From Pycnopodia helianthoides (lineage: Eukaryota > Echinodermata > Asteroidea > Forcipulatida > Asteriidae): a DNA stretch of 64,000 nucleotides. How positions within the stretch are numbered: position 1 is the stretch's first letter; every line of letters begins with the position of its first letter. The notes below the pieces were generated by a model. It saw only the letters and a program-made list of their open reading frames with translations. It was not told the DNA's origin and made no database searches. The stretch spans positions 3,387,538 through 3,451,537 of the forward strand of contig CM063254.1 of the NCBI GenBank assembly GCA_032158295.1, read 5' to 3'. Position numbers and translations under genes: made by a program. Below, in pieces: positions 34,039 to 45,790 of the stretch.

Positions 34039-34348
34039 TTAAAGGTATTGTACACTTTTGGTGATTAAACATATGCATGAACAAACAAACCTGTGAAAGT
34101 TTGAGCTCAATTGGTCATCGAGGTCACGAGAAAATAGTGAAAAGAGACCTTATGTGTTTTCTGTTTTTTCAAATTATCGCGCGCGATAATTTCTATTGTT
34201 TTACTTGTTTCTCAGAAACGATAGCATTTTAGGCAGAAATATTTTAAGGAACCCTTTCTACCATTACTTACTTTAAATCATGTAAGTTATGTGTGAATCT
34301 GTGAACATTGTGTTTTTCGATCTTACCAATAGTGTACAGGGCCTTTAA
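34039..34348 (+). mobile_element. TTAAAGGTATTGTACAC MITE with perfect 22-bp palindromic core
   Basis: The left end is TTAAAGGTATTGTACACTTT and the right end is AGTGTACAGGGCCTTTAA. The centre at 34171-34192 reads AAATTATCGCG-CGCGATAATTT, a perfect palindrome. The interior shares ACAAACCTGTGAAAGTTTG and TCAATTGGTCATCGAGG with the other TTAAAGG families, but the rest is distinct. Confidence 0.88.
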
Positions 34349-35159
34349 ACAAAATAATTTTTTTTTTTTTTTTTAATAGTCTTAAGGGTCATACTTTCAT
34401 GTAGATAACTCATGTAACAAGAGTATGTTTTGTCACAATTTGATAGAAGTTTAAAATTAGTTGTTTCCCAAAGATGTACTTTCTGTTTTTGTTTTGTTTT
34501 TCCCCCACTTTTTCCATTTTATTTTGTATTTTAGTAAATCTGGTTCTTAAATGTAAATGTATTCATGCCACAATGTATGAGCACTTTTAGGTGGATTTGA
34601 GCACTATGTAAATTTTCATTATCATTATTTTTGGGGTGTTGATTTTGTTAGCGTGACGACGAAGGACTCTAGTAAATCACTCAGAGGGAGTTTGGGGTGT
34701 TAAGCTATTTATTTTTGGAACTATTTGAAGTACCCAGAGAGGTGGCTCCGTTTATGCCTGGAATAGGGAAAGGTTACAATGTAATGCAATGTTCATGACC
34801 AGTTTATGGAAATGAAACAACACAGGTGTGAGGTTGGACGAGTCTGAAAATTCCTGGAAAATGGCTTGCGGGTCTGGAATCCCCCTTGTTCTATTTATTT
34901 ATTATTTATTTATTCTGGTTGTCAAGCCAAGGATTCTCAGAAAAGCGGCTTTAATCACCAAGTGCCCCCATGGAGAGAAGAAAATGAATGAGTGCAAGTT
35001 TTAGATGTGGGAGGAAAACCCCAGAGAATTATTCCAGGGAAAACCCATGCAATCAGGTAGGGATTGAAAACCCAATCCACGTAGTGCTCCCGACGGGATT
35101 CGAACCGGGTCTTAGAGGTGGAGGCCAGGAAAGAAACCACAACGCCAACACGACTGCTA

Positions 35160-35375
35160 TTCTAGACTCGGAACCTCCTAGATGTTACAATTCACGAGGT
35201 TTACAGACTCTGTGCATCACCAGAAATACACAACTACAGGTTTGGACACAATGTGGACTATTCTTCTCTCCTTGAAATGACTGCTTCCAAAGAAAGTTTG
35301 AAGGCTCAAGGAGGTTTTGAGAAAATCCTGAGAGCCAGAAAAATCCTGAGCACATGCCATTTTCATTCTGTTGTA
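35160..35375 (+). repeat. Dispersed repeat (copy also at 37425-37590)
   Basis: GATGTTACAATTCA-GAGG, TTTACAGACTCTGTG-ATC, ACCAGAAATACA-AACTAC and GTGGACTATT recur at 37425-37590. The preceding GGAAAATGGCTTGCGGG phrase near 34855 also has a partner near 37393. The class is unknown. Confidence 0.65.
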
Positions 35376-35469
35376 AATATGACATTAAACAAATTAACCA
35401 GTGCAATTAAAAGAGATGGGGTTTTCCCCTCTTTTCAGCGTAAAAAACTACTGAACATATGCAGTCATA

Positions 35470-35800
35470 AAAATTCATGACAAAGGTATCTTATTCAAAG
35501 CGCTCGAACATTATTACCCTTGGTCACTTGGCCATTTTTTTTTTTTTTTTGTCATTCCTTAAACCATGGAGGAAGGAGCTTAGACCATCTCAGCTCCCTT
35601 GGAAAGTATACAGCCTGTGCTGCCAAATATGTAGCGCCCGCACCAAGGCTGTAAAACCCAAATCTCCCAAAAATAGACCTAACCATCCTCCCCTCACAGG
35701 TACCATCTCAACTCCCTTGGAAATATACAGCCTGTGCTGCCAAATATTTAGGGCACCAAGCTAAACCAATCACAAGAACCACCTCTGCCCTCACAGGTTC
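35470..35800 (+). repeat. Short direct duplication of a dispersed repeat
   Basis: CTCCCTTGGAAA-TATACAG then CCTGTGCTGCCAAATAT occurs at about 35594 and 35711. Related text is at 52490-52625 and 62680-62740. A poly-T run lies at 35535-35550. No gene was recognised. Confidence 0.65.
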
Positions 35801-35814
35801 CCCATTCACCCCTG

Positions 35815-35945
35815 CAATGATAGTCAAGTGTCTTGGTCAGGGACACAAGTGTCAAGATGACCTGGATTCGAACCCACACCCTGATGACTCAGCCTCCATA
35901 ACTAGAGAGTTTGATGCTCTAAACCGCTCGGCCACGACACGCCAA
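35815..35945 (-). mobile_element. tRNA-Leu-derived SINE, head only
   Basis: The plus strand shows GTGTCTTGGTCAGGGACAC, GATTCGAACCCACACCCTG and CGCTCGGCCACGACACGCC, which match the head of 24008-24443. The body and tail are absent. Confidence 0.75.
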
Positions 35946-37726
35946 GTGACTGCCTCCGTACTGCAAGTGACTGCAAGTGACTGCATCCACACACACACCG
36001 GAACAAGTTTTGGGGTCTTTTTAACTGGCTGTGTCAAGCAATTAGCACACCCAGGTATTTATTGACAGAGTACAAGAGGTGCACGTGAACTCCTCCAGAA
36101 ATCACAACATTCAAATGCCCCGCAGACAAATTCCCGTACAAAGATGCATTTTTCTGCGCCATTGACAACCGTACAAAGGCCCTCTTTCAGAGGCTCCCGG
36201 TGAAAAGGTGCGATTGTGGAAAATCGCCGTCTGTGTGAAATATGAGGTGAACTGACAGCCGTTGTGTAAACAGTGGGGACAATCCGCTTAATACGGGAAG
36301 GGGGCTTGCACACTAGGATCCCAGTCCAGGAATCGGTGCGATTTGGGGAAAAAATTAAGCACCAACAAAATCAGGGCTGCATTGGATGTTGGAGGGGTCA
36401 ATTTGTAGGCATTCTTTAAAATATTAAGTACGGCGTTGGCCGGAAAGCGGGACACAAATCACAAACCAAAGTGCATTAAAAAAATTCCTACACTTTCTCT
36501 GACAGAATCAGTTGCTGAGCACTGATACTTTCTTACTTTTACCAACTTTTTTTTTGTCTGGCACATTAGAAATGGTATTATTATTGTGGAAAAAATTTTG
36601 AAAGGGTAATGCGTCGTTCAGAATAATCCATGTTAAAAACTTTTGAAATATTTTTTTTCAAAAATTGTATGTTGGTTGGTCAAGAGAAATAACTGGAAAT
36701 CAAAATTCAGTTATTTTGTGAAGGGGAAAGATACCAAGTGGTCTCTTCCAAATCGTCTGTCATGTTTGTGCTACATATCTAATGTTATTGGTCAACCTCG
36801 TTTTCGATGACTGATTTGGAGATGGCAACAATTTCCTCAACCACAAAGTTGCATGCTGGAAGCCAGGAATTAGCCATTGAAATCTCCTGAACTTGGAGAG
36901 CATTGTTTACAAAAAAATATCTGCTTCATTCGAGGCATTACTTTGCACTTCAGTGTATATACATGTACATTGTAGGGTGTGTAAAAAAGGTATGTCAATA
37001 TTTTTTTTTTTTTTTTTTAAATCAAAATTTGAGGTGGGTGGATGAGTCAAAAAATAAATTACAAGAAATTGGGTCCAGGAGCTGAACAAATGTGTTACAT
37101 TTCAATAGATAAAGCTCTCTATGATTTGAAACTCACAAGCAAACACTTCTGGTGCAATCACATCAAATGCTGCCCTTTCACTTGGGGAGAAAAAACCTTC
37201 GACTTTTACCACGACAATTTTTCTTAAACGCTTATGTGGAAATCATGCCGACAGTTGGAATTTGTCCATTACTTCGCTCACTTCCTTCAGAGAAACTGTC
37301 AAAATTTATCATTATTGTATGGACAAGCGAAAAAATAATATTTTGACAGAACTACACGACGAATGAGTTTTGACGAATGTGAAAGTTCCTGAAAAAATGG
37401 CTTGGGGCGGTTTCCCACTCACTCTAGACCTGGAACCGCCCAGATGTTACAATTCAGGAGGTTTACAGACTCTGTGAATCACCAGAAATACATAACTACA
37501 GGTGTGGACACAATGTGGGCTATTTGTTTCTCCCTTTGGTGGCTGCAGAAATCAGGAAAATTCCTGAGAATTCCCACACTTGGCACACACTTAGAACACA
37601 TACAATTTACAGTGTATAATTTAACAAGTGGCAATATTTTTGAGTGTACATTAATCTGTATTGCAATTAAAGCAAACCCACTATTTTGTTTTTCTACTAA
37701 CTTAGTCAAACATCGCCATGATCTTG

Positions 37727-37995
37727 TAAAAGGCAGGATACATACTTCTGATAGTATCAAACATTGTGAGAAACGACTCCCTCTGAAGTAATGGAGTTTT
37801 AGAGAAAGAGGTAACATGGAGCCATTTCTCAGGAATTTGAAAGCAAATTCCAAAGGTGTTTTTTCTTTTGTTGTTTTCTTGCAACTTCGATGACCAATTG
37901 AGCCCAAATTTTCCCCTGTTTATTATTTTTATGCGAATATCGGGATACACCAAGTGAGGATACAATGTACTAGTCTTTGACAATTACCAAAATTA
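37727..37995 (-). mobile_element. TTAAAGGCAGG MITE, internally deleted, beside an LRR exon donor
   Basis: It reads in reverse: GTATCAAACATTGTGAGAAA, CTTCGATGACCAATTGAGCC, GATACACCAAGTGAGGATAC, then GTCTTTGACAATTACCAAAA. The outermost TIR and TTAA are lost on the right. Its right edge is about 22 bp from the donor of the first LRR exon. Confidence 0.8.
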
Positions 37996-38017
37996 CAAAA
38001 ACAATTTTAATACTTAC

Positions 38018-38089
38018 AGTTGTAACAGTGACGCCAACCCCGAGAAAGCATTTTGTTGAAGGGAAGTAATCTGATTATTGCTGAGGTCC
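38018..38089 (-). CDS. ADGRA3: ADGRA2/3-like adhesion GPCR, exon 2: first LRR
   Basis: This is 72 nt, phase 2 on both sides, encoding one leucine-rich repeat with the core LDLSNNQITSLQQNAFSGLA. The acceptor is TTCTCCCTCAG upstream of 38089 and the donor is GTAAGTATTA downstream of 38018. It follows the LRRNT exon across a 13.2-kb intron, and the reading frame joins exactly (two bases of a leucine codon on each side). Confidence 0.95.
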
Positions 38090-38279
38090 CTGAGGGAGAA
38101 AAGAAAATAAATAAAATGAGAGAATGTTAGCAATGCAATGATAAAATGACCAGCACACCACTTACTCATTTGTTATCTGTAAAGTGTTTGCATTATGCAA
38201 ATATACCCCAAGTTAAAGGGAAGCTGAAGTGTACACTTATTGTATATAATTATGTAACCATCTAAATATAGACATGTGG

Positions 38280-38560
38280 CATATCATGGCAAGGCGGTTC
38301 AAAGCACAGGACTCGAACACTGGTGTTTTTGATCAGCAGAGTGTGGGGTTCGAGTCCCGGTCATGGCATTTGTGTCCTTGAGCAAGAAACAATTGCTTTG
38401 TCCTTGGAATGGGACATTAGGCCATACATGTACGTAGGTCTAGTGTGGTGGGATTGGTAGTGCAGCAAAAGAGCCAAGAACATTTATCGTGGAAGAGTAG
38501 GGGTTAACCCCGGTGTTTCTGGTTCACATAGCAAGCACCCTTGTTTACAGGTTTCCTCAG
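38280..38560 (+). mobile_element. tRNA-Leu-derived SINE, plus orientation, decayed
   Basis: CATGGCAAGGCGGTTCAAAG, GATCAGCAGAGTGTGGGGTT and CGAGTCCCGGTCATGGCA correspond to the head of 24008-24443. GTGTCCTTGAGCAAGAAAC and GAATGGGACATTAGG follow as a diverged body. Confidence 0.75.
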
Positions 38561-39312
38561 GCTTGCGAGCTACAATGATTAAAAGTTCACTTATGAGGCA
38601 TCCTTGGTTTTGTTACCAAAATATTAGTAATATAATAATAATACATGTACATATAATAATAATAATAATCTTATTTAAGCCCGTTCAGTGAATTGCTGCA
38701 CGCCGCGATGTCATCGCTGGGACTCTGGACAGCGCAAGGTTTTGTACACAAAGATTTACATAATTTCCTGACAGGACAGAATGACAGAATGACATAATGA
38801 TGTACGTATGTTAGAACATACTTATTAAAAATTTGCAACTAAACATAAGTGAATACAAAAAACATTGCCGATGTAACGCATTTTAAACCCGTCAAGAACA
38901 GGTCCCCTGCCTATAACACTTAAACTCGCCTAATGTCTGCGCATTTTTTAGGATTCCGTTTTAGTTTTCGTTGCAAATATTTATTGTCGGCATTCTACAT
39001 CATTATTTCATGCTGCCCTGTCAGGGAGAAATTGTGCAAATTGCTGAGCAAGGCACCTAATTCACATAAACCCATTATGACGAGGGGCCGATTTCACAAA
39101 GAGCTAAGATCGATCTAAAAAAAGCTGTGTATCAATCTTAGTTGTTAAGCAAAGTGTGATGTCACAGTACAAATCACTATGGTGCTATTGGTAGAATCAG
39201 GTCTGCTTATTATTATTATTATTATTATTATTTATTAAACCATAAAAGAAGGGGATAAAGTACAATAAAAAGGTACTTGAGGCATCTCGGACTTTGTCTA
39301 ACTTAGGCCAAA

Positions 39313-39640
39313 TAATAAAACAAACATGTTTAGCGTCCCCGCCCACTTCCTTTTCAGAGGCCGCCTACTTTTTTTTTTTTTTTTTTTTTTTTTAAAGGAT
39401 CCATTTTTGCGATCTCTGACAACAAGAATTTATTCTAAAAAACGTAAACATCGTATTTTGGACTATAGCACATCGAAAAAACTCACAGAAAAAAACTGGC
39501 AACCATCTTTCAAAAATAGCCCGGCCGGTTGTCTTGAAAAACGGTCGGGCAGCCATTTAAATAAAAAAAAACTTTTAAAAAGGGCCCGCCTCCTCCTCTT
39601 TTTAAAAAAAGCAGGACGCTAAACATGTTTTGTTTTTTAT
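39313..39640 (+). mobile_element. Inverted-repeat element with AAACATGTTTAGCGTCC ends
   Basis: The left end reads AAACATGTTTAGCGTCCCCG and the right end GGACGCTAAACATGTTT, so at least 17 bp are perfectly inverted, with weaker pairing outward. A GCCCGCCTCCTCC/GCCCACTTCC block lies inside each end, next to a 26-base poly-T on the left and A-rich runs on the right. The open frame inside is low-complexity. No second copy is in the window. Confidence 0.75.
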
Positions 39641-39786
39641 TTTGCCTCATAGGGGTTTAAAATTTTGTGACCACGGTACTTCAGAATAGCCAAAACATTA
39701 GGTGTGTCAGGAACAGAAAATAATATAATCAGCTCAGAACCTGTTCCATTGAAAATACAATTTTGCTCACGTGTTTGGGTATGCAT

Positions 39787-40173
39787 TTAAAGGAAGGGTT
39801 ATACCTTTGGTAATTACTCCCAAATTAATGACCAAAAATTTTACTTGGTAAAAACATGGTAAGAAGCACCACAGCTGTTGATAATCTATAACATGTTGAG
39901 AAACGATTCCCTACGAAGGAATGTGGTTTCAGAGAGAGGGATTCAAACAATTTTCAATCTGAGAAACGTTTCATTCTCAGATTGTTTACTCCAATTACGG
40001 ATTAATCTTCCTGCGTAGACATAACTGCTCCAGATTTTCGGCAATATCTATAAAACGGTACCACCTTTCGAAATGAAATTTTCACAGGTTAGTTTTATTG
40101 TTACATCTACACTTATATAGGATAAAAACAATCCAACGGTTAAAAAAAAAAAGAAAGTTTACTTTGCCTTTAA
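39787..40173 (+). mobile_element. TTAAAGGAAGG...GCCTTTAA MITE
   Basis: TTAA is at both ends. The right half carries AAAGTTTACTTTGCCTTTAA, close to the left end of 44734-45116. The left half carries GGTAATTACTCCCAAATTA and ACAGCTGTTGATAATCTATA. It looks like a relative in reverse orientation. Confidence 0.75.
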
Positions 40174-40699
40174 CTATTTAAAGGTCATGCCATTCTACAT
40201 ACATGTGCGCACCAAAATAAATGTTCACATGGCTCCACTGCAAGGCAACCCCTGGTGGAAAGAAGAAAAAAAAATAGTGCTATGTTTACCTAGGGCTCCT
40301 GGAGGCTGAAGGTGTGAATGTTGACACAAGAGAAAAGAGGCAACCTAACACTCAGCCAGCATTCACCCCGGCCATCAATGGAGGCCCAAAGTGTCTCCAT
40401 AATAGCCATTCAAGTATAGCCCACTATTGTGAACAGTTAGTAACAAGCAGGGGCCATGGCTGATATTGCTTCATTTTTTCTATCACCCCCCCCCCTCCTT
40501 TCAGTGTCATGAGAACGAACTGCAAAATGAGATTGATAATGTATCCATTGCTTACTGTGGGGGGAGGGGGAGGGGGAAGGGGGCTGGGGGGAGGATGCAT
40601 TTTTTTGAACCATTATCATAGGAGGATTCATTCATTGGTAGATTATCAGTGCAGTCATCCCGGAGCCCTATTTTCACCCTTCTTAAGATGAGCACTCCT

Positions 40700-40888
40700 G
40701 GGCCCAATTTCATAGGGCAATTTCTGTAATGTTCCTTTAACAATTGTTTGCTAAGCAGAAATGAGCAGGATACCAGTCACAAATTGTACATGTGACATGG
40801 TGGTTTGGCTGGCAACCTTATTCTGGTAAGCATAATTTTGTTGTGCTCAGCTACTTTTTGTGCTTAAGCAGCTCAATGAAATTGGGCC
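40700..40888 (+). mobile_element. GGCCCAATTTCATAG element with foreign insert near left end
   Basis: The left GGGCCCAATTTCATAGGG and the right TCAATGAAATTGGGCC are inverted. The phrase TTTCTGTAATGTTCCTTTAA, which is the tip of the 4044-4438 MITE family, sits just inside the left end. The rest matches 15836-16026. Confidence 0.78.
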
Positions 40889-42096
40889 AAGACTAGGTCG
40901 GTTAACACATTCAAATCAAGGTGTATCAAACTAACGTTTGAATTGAAATAAACTTAAAATACTGTTTGCACCATGACAATTTACTTCATGCATTCGATTT
41001 GGGCACTCTCGAAAGATAATCCTTTGTGGAATGTTGTGGCTGTGTGGTCCAGTGCACTGGTCTCAAGCTCTGTACCAAGTTTCACAGAGCTGCTCAAGCA
41101 GAAACCTACGCTTAAAAACTGTCTGCTTGAGCGAAAATAAGCAGGATACCAGTCATCCGATTGGACATGTGGCATGCAGGGCTCAAATTTTTGGGGAAAA
41201 GACCACAAGCATGGCAAGAACTGAATGCGAATGAGAACGAAATTATGTGCACACAAAAAAACTAAACTGCAATAGTAGTTACATGTAAAAAGAAACCCTA
41301 GTTTGAATGAATTAGGGAAATATGCGTGAATTTTGAAAGCGTGTTAATGAAAAACTGAAGTAACTTTGTCTGATAACATTTAAACAATGATTATTCTAAA
41401 TCGCCCATTGTACTGCAATGGATATTTTTCCTTACACCAACCCTTAAAATGAGTCGTGAGACGAGAGCAATCTAGTAAGCGGTCAACTTGAGATTCCGTT
41501 AATGGTCGCCTTAGGGCAGCTTATTAATTTTCTTAAACTTCACACCCCGACTATCTCTTTTCCCGGGGTTCTGCAACCTTTGTAGTTTTGCAGCCATTCA
41601 TCAAGTTCCACCCGGACCCTGCAGAGGTACCAGTCTACAGTTACTGCCATCTTGATGAGGTTACTGGCTACAATAACACCATCAATGTATTACTCCCGCA
41701 CCACACGCCGCAGCAGAAACCCGGCCCTTTCCAAAAAACACCTCATGCCTTTCACGATCGCATTTCACGGCCGCGTTTTATGGGTCATTCCGGTTTCAAA
41801 AAAAAAGTGTAATGGGAAGAGGGCGGGGATGGATTGAAACTGGCTGCAGGGCTTAAATGGTGTACTCCAAGTGTTTTGAATTTCTGTCTCATCGTCGGGT
41901 ACATGTACATTTGTATCTCCAAACGAGAAGAACACGTACAATTTGTACACCATGGAACAATCAAAATGTTATCCCTGGAAGTAAGAGTACATGTACGTAA
42001 AGTGATTTTGTTCAGAGCTTGAATTTCATGGACCGGAAACAGTTTTTTTATAAGACCATGAAGACCTAAAGAAGTTCATTTTTCTGTTGTGTACTA

Positions 42097-42254
42097 AGAG
42101 CTGCCAACAATCAGGGAGTTTTGAAAGTTACATTCAACATAAGAGGGACAAGGTTTCCTTAATCAGGGAGATTTTCAAATTTGTTATCAGAACATGGAAT
42201 GATTAGTTTTAATTTCAGGGAACTTTTGCAGAATCAGGGAGAGTTGGCAGCTCT
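42097..42254 (+). mobile_element. Small inverted-repeat element (AGAGCTGCCAAC ends)
   Basis: AGAGCTGCCAAC at the left and GTTGGCAGCTCT at the right are perfectly inverted. The motif AATCAGGGAG recurs inside. A decayed relative is at 950-1075. It is 158 bp and non-coding. Confidence 0.75.
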
Positions 42255-42260
42255 GTATAC

Positions 42261-42642
42261 ATGTGGGTCATTCCACCAAAGTTGGGAAACACTTTGTGAC
42301 ATTTGTATGACTTGTGCATGATTCATGGTAAAATTTGTTCCTTGTAATTAGTGCATGAAGTGCATTTGAACAATAATGTATTTGAGTGTTGAAAAATTTG
42401 AAAAATAAACTTCTGGATGTAAATGGACACGGTGTCCGTGTTACATCCAAATCACACATTTTTCATAATAATTTCCATTAAAATGCATTAAAACAATTTA
42501 TATACTTCATCAAAACATTTTCACACTCAAAGGAGAATGTTACATGAAATAATTGGGTCAAATAAATTATTTCTTTTCATAAATGGACAAATATTGCACA
42601 AAAATCACAATGTGTCCCAACTTGTTGGAATGACCCATGTAC
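42261..42642 (+). mobile_element. Inverted-repeat element (ATGGGTCATTCCA ends)
   Basis: GTGGGTCATTCCACCAAAGT on the left mirrors ACTTGTTGGAATGACCCAT on the right, about 24 bp with few mismatches. Only six bases separate it from the preceding element. AT-rich interior, no gene. Confidence 0.8.
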
Positions 42643-42974
42643 ATTTAATTAGTGGAACACATTGCCAATCAACACTTCCACACAATGATTTATAATGCTA
42701 TTTAAAAATCAATAAAACATTACCCCATACCACTCTCAAACCCATTCAAATATCTGCATGTTTTCGCTTGATTCTGTTGGACAGAGGACTGTGCAAATTT
42801 ATTGTAAATATTTGCAATAAGAGGATGGGGTTTTAAAAAATTACTAAAGCTAGCACTAACAGGCTGCATTGTGTACAAACCAACTTCACATCAATACATA
42901 AATTACCCTAGTGATTTGACTCTTGAGATTGTACATTTATAATTATTATAATAATGTATAATAATTTGGGAAGC

Positions 42975-43228
42975 TAATCATCCTTACTCGTAGCTGCGAA
43001 GCTGAAGTGCGATGGACGTGGCTGCAACGTGGTCGAGCCGCAGGCATGTGTAGGCACCTTTTGGCAGCCAGCCACATCGACTCATGACCACGGCACACAG
43101 CACGAGATCGAAAAGTGCTCGATTTTTCCACAGGGAGGATAAGCCAGAGGGCCCGGGAAAAAAACACTTGTGGCATAGAAGAGAATCATTGCACAACTCT
43201 AGTATCACATGGCCCTTGTCGGGAATCG
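42975..43228 (+). repeat. CpG-rich repeat with B-box-like end
   Basis: The right end GGGAATCGAACC is the reverse complement of a tRNA T-arm pattern (GGTTCGATTCCC), so this may be the head of a decayed SINE on the minus strand. The rest (GTAGCTGCGAAGCTGAAGTG onward) is not recognised. Confidence 0.4.
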
Positions 43229-43383
43229 AACCAGGGGGTCGATTTCACAAAGCACTAAGATTCATCTTAAGATGAGTTATCAGTATTACCATAGTGATTT
43301 GTATTGTGCATCACTCTTTGCTAAGCAACTGCGATGGATTTGCAGTTACGATCAGTCTGAACTCTTTGTGAAATCGAAGCCCT
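43229..43383 (+). mobile_element. TCGATTTCACAAAG inverted-repeat element
   Basis: GGGGGTCGATTTCACAAAG on the left and CTTTGTGAAATCGAAGCCC on the right are inverted. Blocks CTAAGATTCATCTTAAG, CATAGTGATTTGTATTGTG and TTGCTAAGCAACT recur in partial copies at 39080-39205 and 50176-50255. Confidence 0.8.
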
Positions 43384-43408
43384 GTTGAAAGGCGAACATT
43401 TTATGAAC

Positions 43409-43484
43409 TAGCCACCCATTGCCACCCATTGCCACCCATGCCACCCATTGCCACCCATTGCCCACCCATGTGCCACCCATACCA
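43409..43484 (+). repeat. Minisatellite, GCCACCCATT-type unit of about 10 bp
   Basis: There are about seven units of GCCACCCATT with 9- to 12-bp variants. The local strand asymmetry is C-rich. Confidence 0.9.
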
Positions 43485-44601
43485 TCCATTCAGCTCACTG
43501 TTTCCTTCTTTATGTTCAATTCAAAATTTGAAAAGAAAACCAGGCCTGATAAATCATAGAGGCAACGAAGGTATTTACCTCCATGTTATCAGGCATTTTT
43601 TAGCGCTACACTACATGTATGAACTACCGAATGCTAGAGGGCGCTTCCATAACAACGCTTTCACATCAAGAACGTACGACCTCTTCTTGCAAAATCTAAC
43701 AGTGCATTACACGTTAACATACAAAAGCGACCTGATTAATATAGACAAGTATGTCACTGGTGTGCCTGCTAGTCATGTACAAGCTGGTCGTTGCTAATTT
43801 GCGCCAGTATTGTTATTATTATTGTGGGCAGTAGCATGACCATTGACTTTGTTCTTCGGTAAGTTACGTCAAAGCTTGTTAAAATTATACAACGGACGTA
43901 CGGTGTAGGTTTGATTTTAATAAAATTATAACACGTAGGATTACTATGGATGAAAGAAAGGATTATTTGACAGGATAAAAAATGTAAGATTTCACACACT
44001 GATCATCACAGTGAACTCAAATGTTACCAGATAAGGCGCACCGTTAGATAAGACGCAGTGATTTTTGTTGGTCCTTTGAAGTCGATAGATAAGAACTGTC
44101 TTATACGCAGGAAATTACAGAAAACAAAATGAGGCGATACCCTACTGTAACCACAGCACACACTGATCAAATGCAATAGGGCAGAGTTTCGTGGGCAGAG
44201 ATTTGTAATTTCATTAAAAATACCGGAGTCCCTGTGAGTTTGATCAATCCCTGCGCCAGACGACACAAACAAGCAGAGAGAGCCAAGAAAGCTTGAAATA
44301 TGGCAACCAATTTATCACAAAACGGCACAAATTTTTTGTCCCAAACAAACATGCCGTTTCTTCTCTTCCCTATCCACACACCGACATGCTAAGTGCCCCA
44401 GCAGCAATATTTATGTGAGTCACAGCTTGGCCGCTCCAAGGTTGTTTATATGTACAGTAGTGTGGTTATTAAAGGGAATACATGTACAGTGTACACTGCA
44501 TTTGGTTTGTGAATAGTACGTATTCAACACAAATATTTCAATCATCTTACTTGGTACATGCAGGTTGCAAACTGTCCTGTCCGTCCCCATGGTGCAAGGG
44601 C

Positions 44602-44733
44602 CAGGGCTCAAATTTTGTTTACACTGGCATGACTGGACTGCAAGCCAGAGAGACCAGTGATTTTAGCCTGACAAGTCCAGCAGCCTTGTGTTATTTTTTC
44701 AATTGAATAATTATACCTCACTGTATAATATAT
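44602..44733 (+). mobile_element. CAGGGCTC-family element, right side cut off by a MITE
   Basis: It begins CAGGGCTCAAATTTTGTTTA and continues GACCAGTGATTTTAGCC and CAGCCTTGTGTTATTTTTTC, as in 47230-47619, until TTTAAAGG of the next MITE begins at 44734. Confidence 0.72.
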
Positions 44734-45116
44734 TTAAAGGCAAAGTACCTTTGGTTTTTTTAACTGTTTGATTGACATACAGTGTGTTATACAATCAAAC
44801 TGTAACCTGTGAAAATTTCATTTCAAAAGGCAGCAGCGTTTTTGAGATATTGTCAAATATCTGGGGCGGTTTTATGTCCAGTTTATGCAGAAAGAAATGT
44901 CCGCAGTTGGAAAACACTATCTGAGAAACGTCTCGTTCCATGCAGAACATTTCTCAGGTTGATATGTTTTTGAATCCCGCTCTCTTAATTAAACCACATT
45001 CCTTAGAAGGGAATCGTTTCTCAACATTTATCAACAGCTGCAGTGCTTCTTACCAAATGGGTTTTTAATGGCCATTAATTTTTGGAGTAGTTACCAACGG
45101 TATACCTTCCCTTTAA
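44734..45116 (+). mobile_element. TTAAAGGCAAAG MITE, complete
   Basis: The left end is TTAAAGGCAAAGTACCTTTG and the right end is GGTATACCTTCCCTTTAA. The interior contains CTGTGAAAATTTCATTTCAA, GAAAGAAATGTCCGCAGTTG and a self-complementary CTGAGAAACG / CATTTCTCAG pair. Confidence 0.85.
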
Positions 45117-45790
45117 CAGAAAGAAATGACGTTCAAACGCTGACTTTGAGTCTGCCAAAAACAATTCCGTTGAGTAGCAAAATCGTACATTTCCAATAAG
45201 ACAAATGGGATCAACTCTTGTTAGAGCCTGTTCAAATAAAACCAGTTTCCACGTTAAATTGTGTAGAAAACGTTTTCTCAAAAGACTCTGGGTCTTGTAA
45301 AATAAATTCTGGTCAGGCTGTACACATTTTGAGCTACAAGCCCTGCTGTCTCGTGGAATTTCAAATTCAACACCCTCACGGCGTAAAGACAAACAGCTTT
45401 GCATGGTGTGAACAAAATTGTCTCTTATTTTTTATGAGCTACGATACCTACATGTACATGAATAGAATCCTCAAAGACCAACTCAACTCTAGAATTTCCA
45501 ACTAGGTTACTATTATTGTTGTTATTGTTTAAGCCTAAAGAAATAACAATTAAAGTTCCAGTGTTCTTTTTTGCTAAATATGCAAAATAGACTGTGGAAG
45601 TCTTGCGCGTATTTGAACTTCAGGGACCAAGTTTGTCCAAACCATTTTGAGTTAAATTACGTACATGCAGAATTATGTTTCTTTAAATATTATGCTTTAG
45701 TTTAATGTAGTTTATGGCTACGACAATTACGTGCCCGAAGGCTGGTGCCTGAAGGCTTAGACACATTAATGATATGGGCAGAAGCCAAAA

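Noticed and set aside
39326..39622. 98-codon open frame with phenylalanine and lysine runs
   Set aside because: It is produced by poly-T and poly-A tracts inside an inverted-repeat element.
41588..41837. Plus-strand frame with a protein-like stretch (YSYCHLDEVTGYNNT)
   Set aside because: No family recognised, no partner exons, and the stretch lies between repeats; not enough support to call a gene.
43409..43484. CRISPR-like array
   Set aside because: The units are about 10 bp with no spacers, and the window is eukaryotic; it is a minisatellite.
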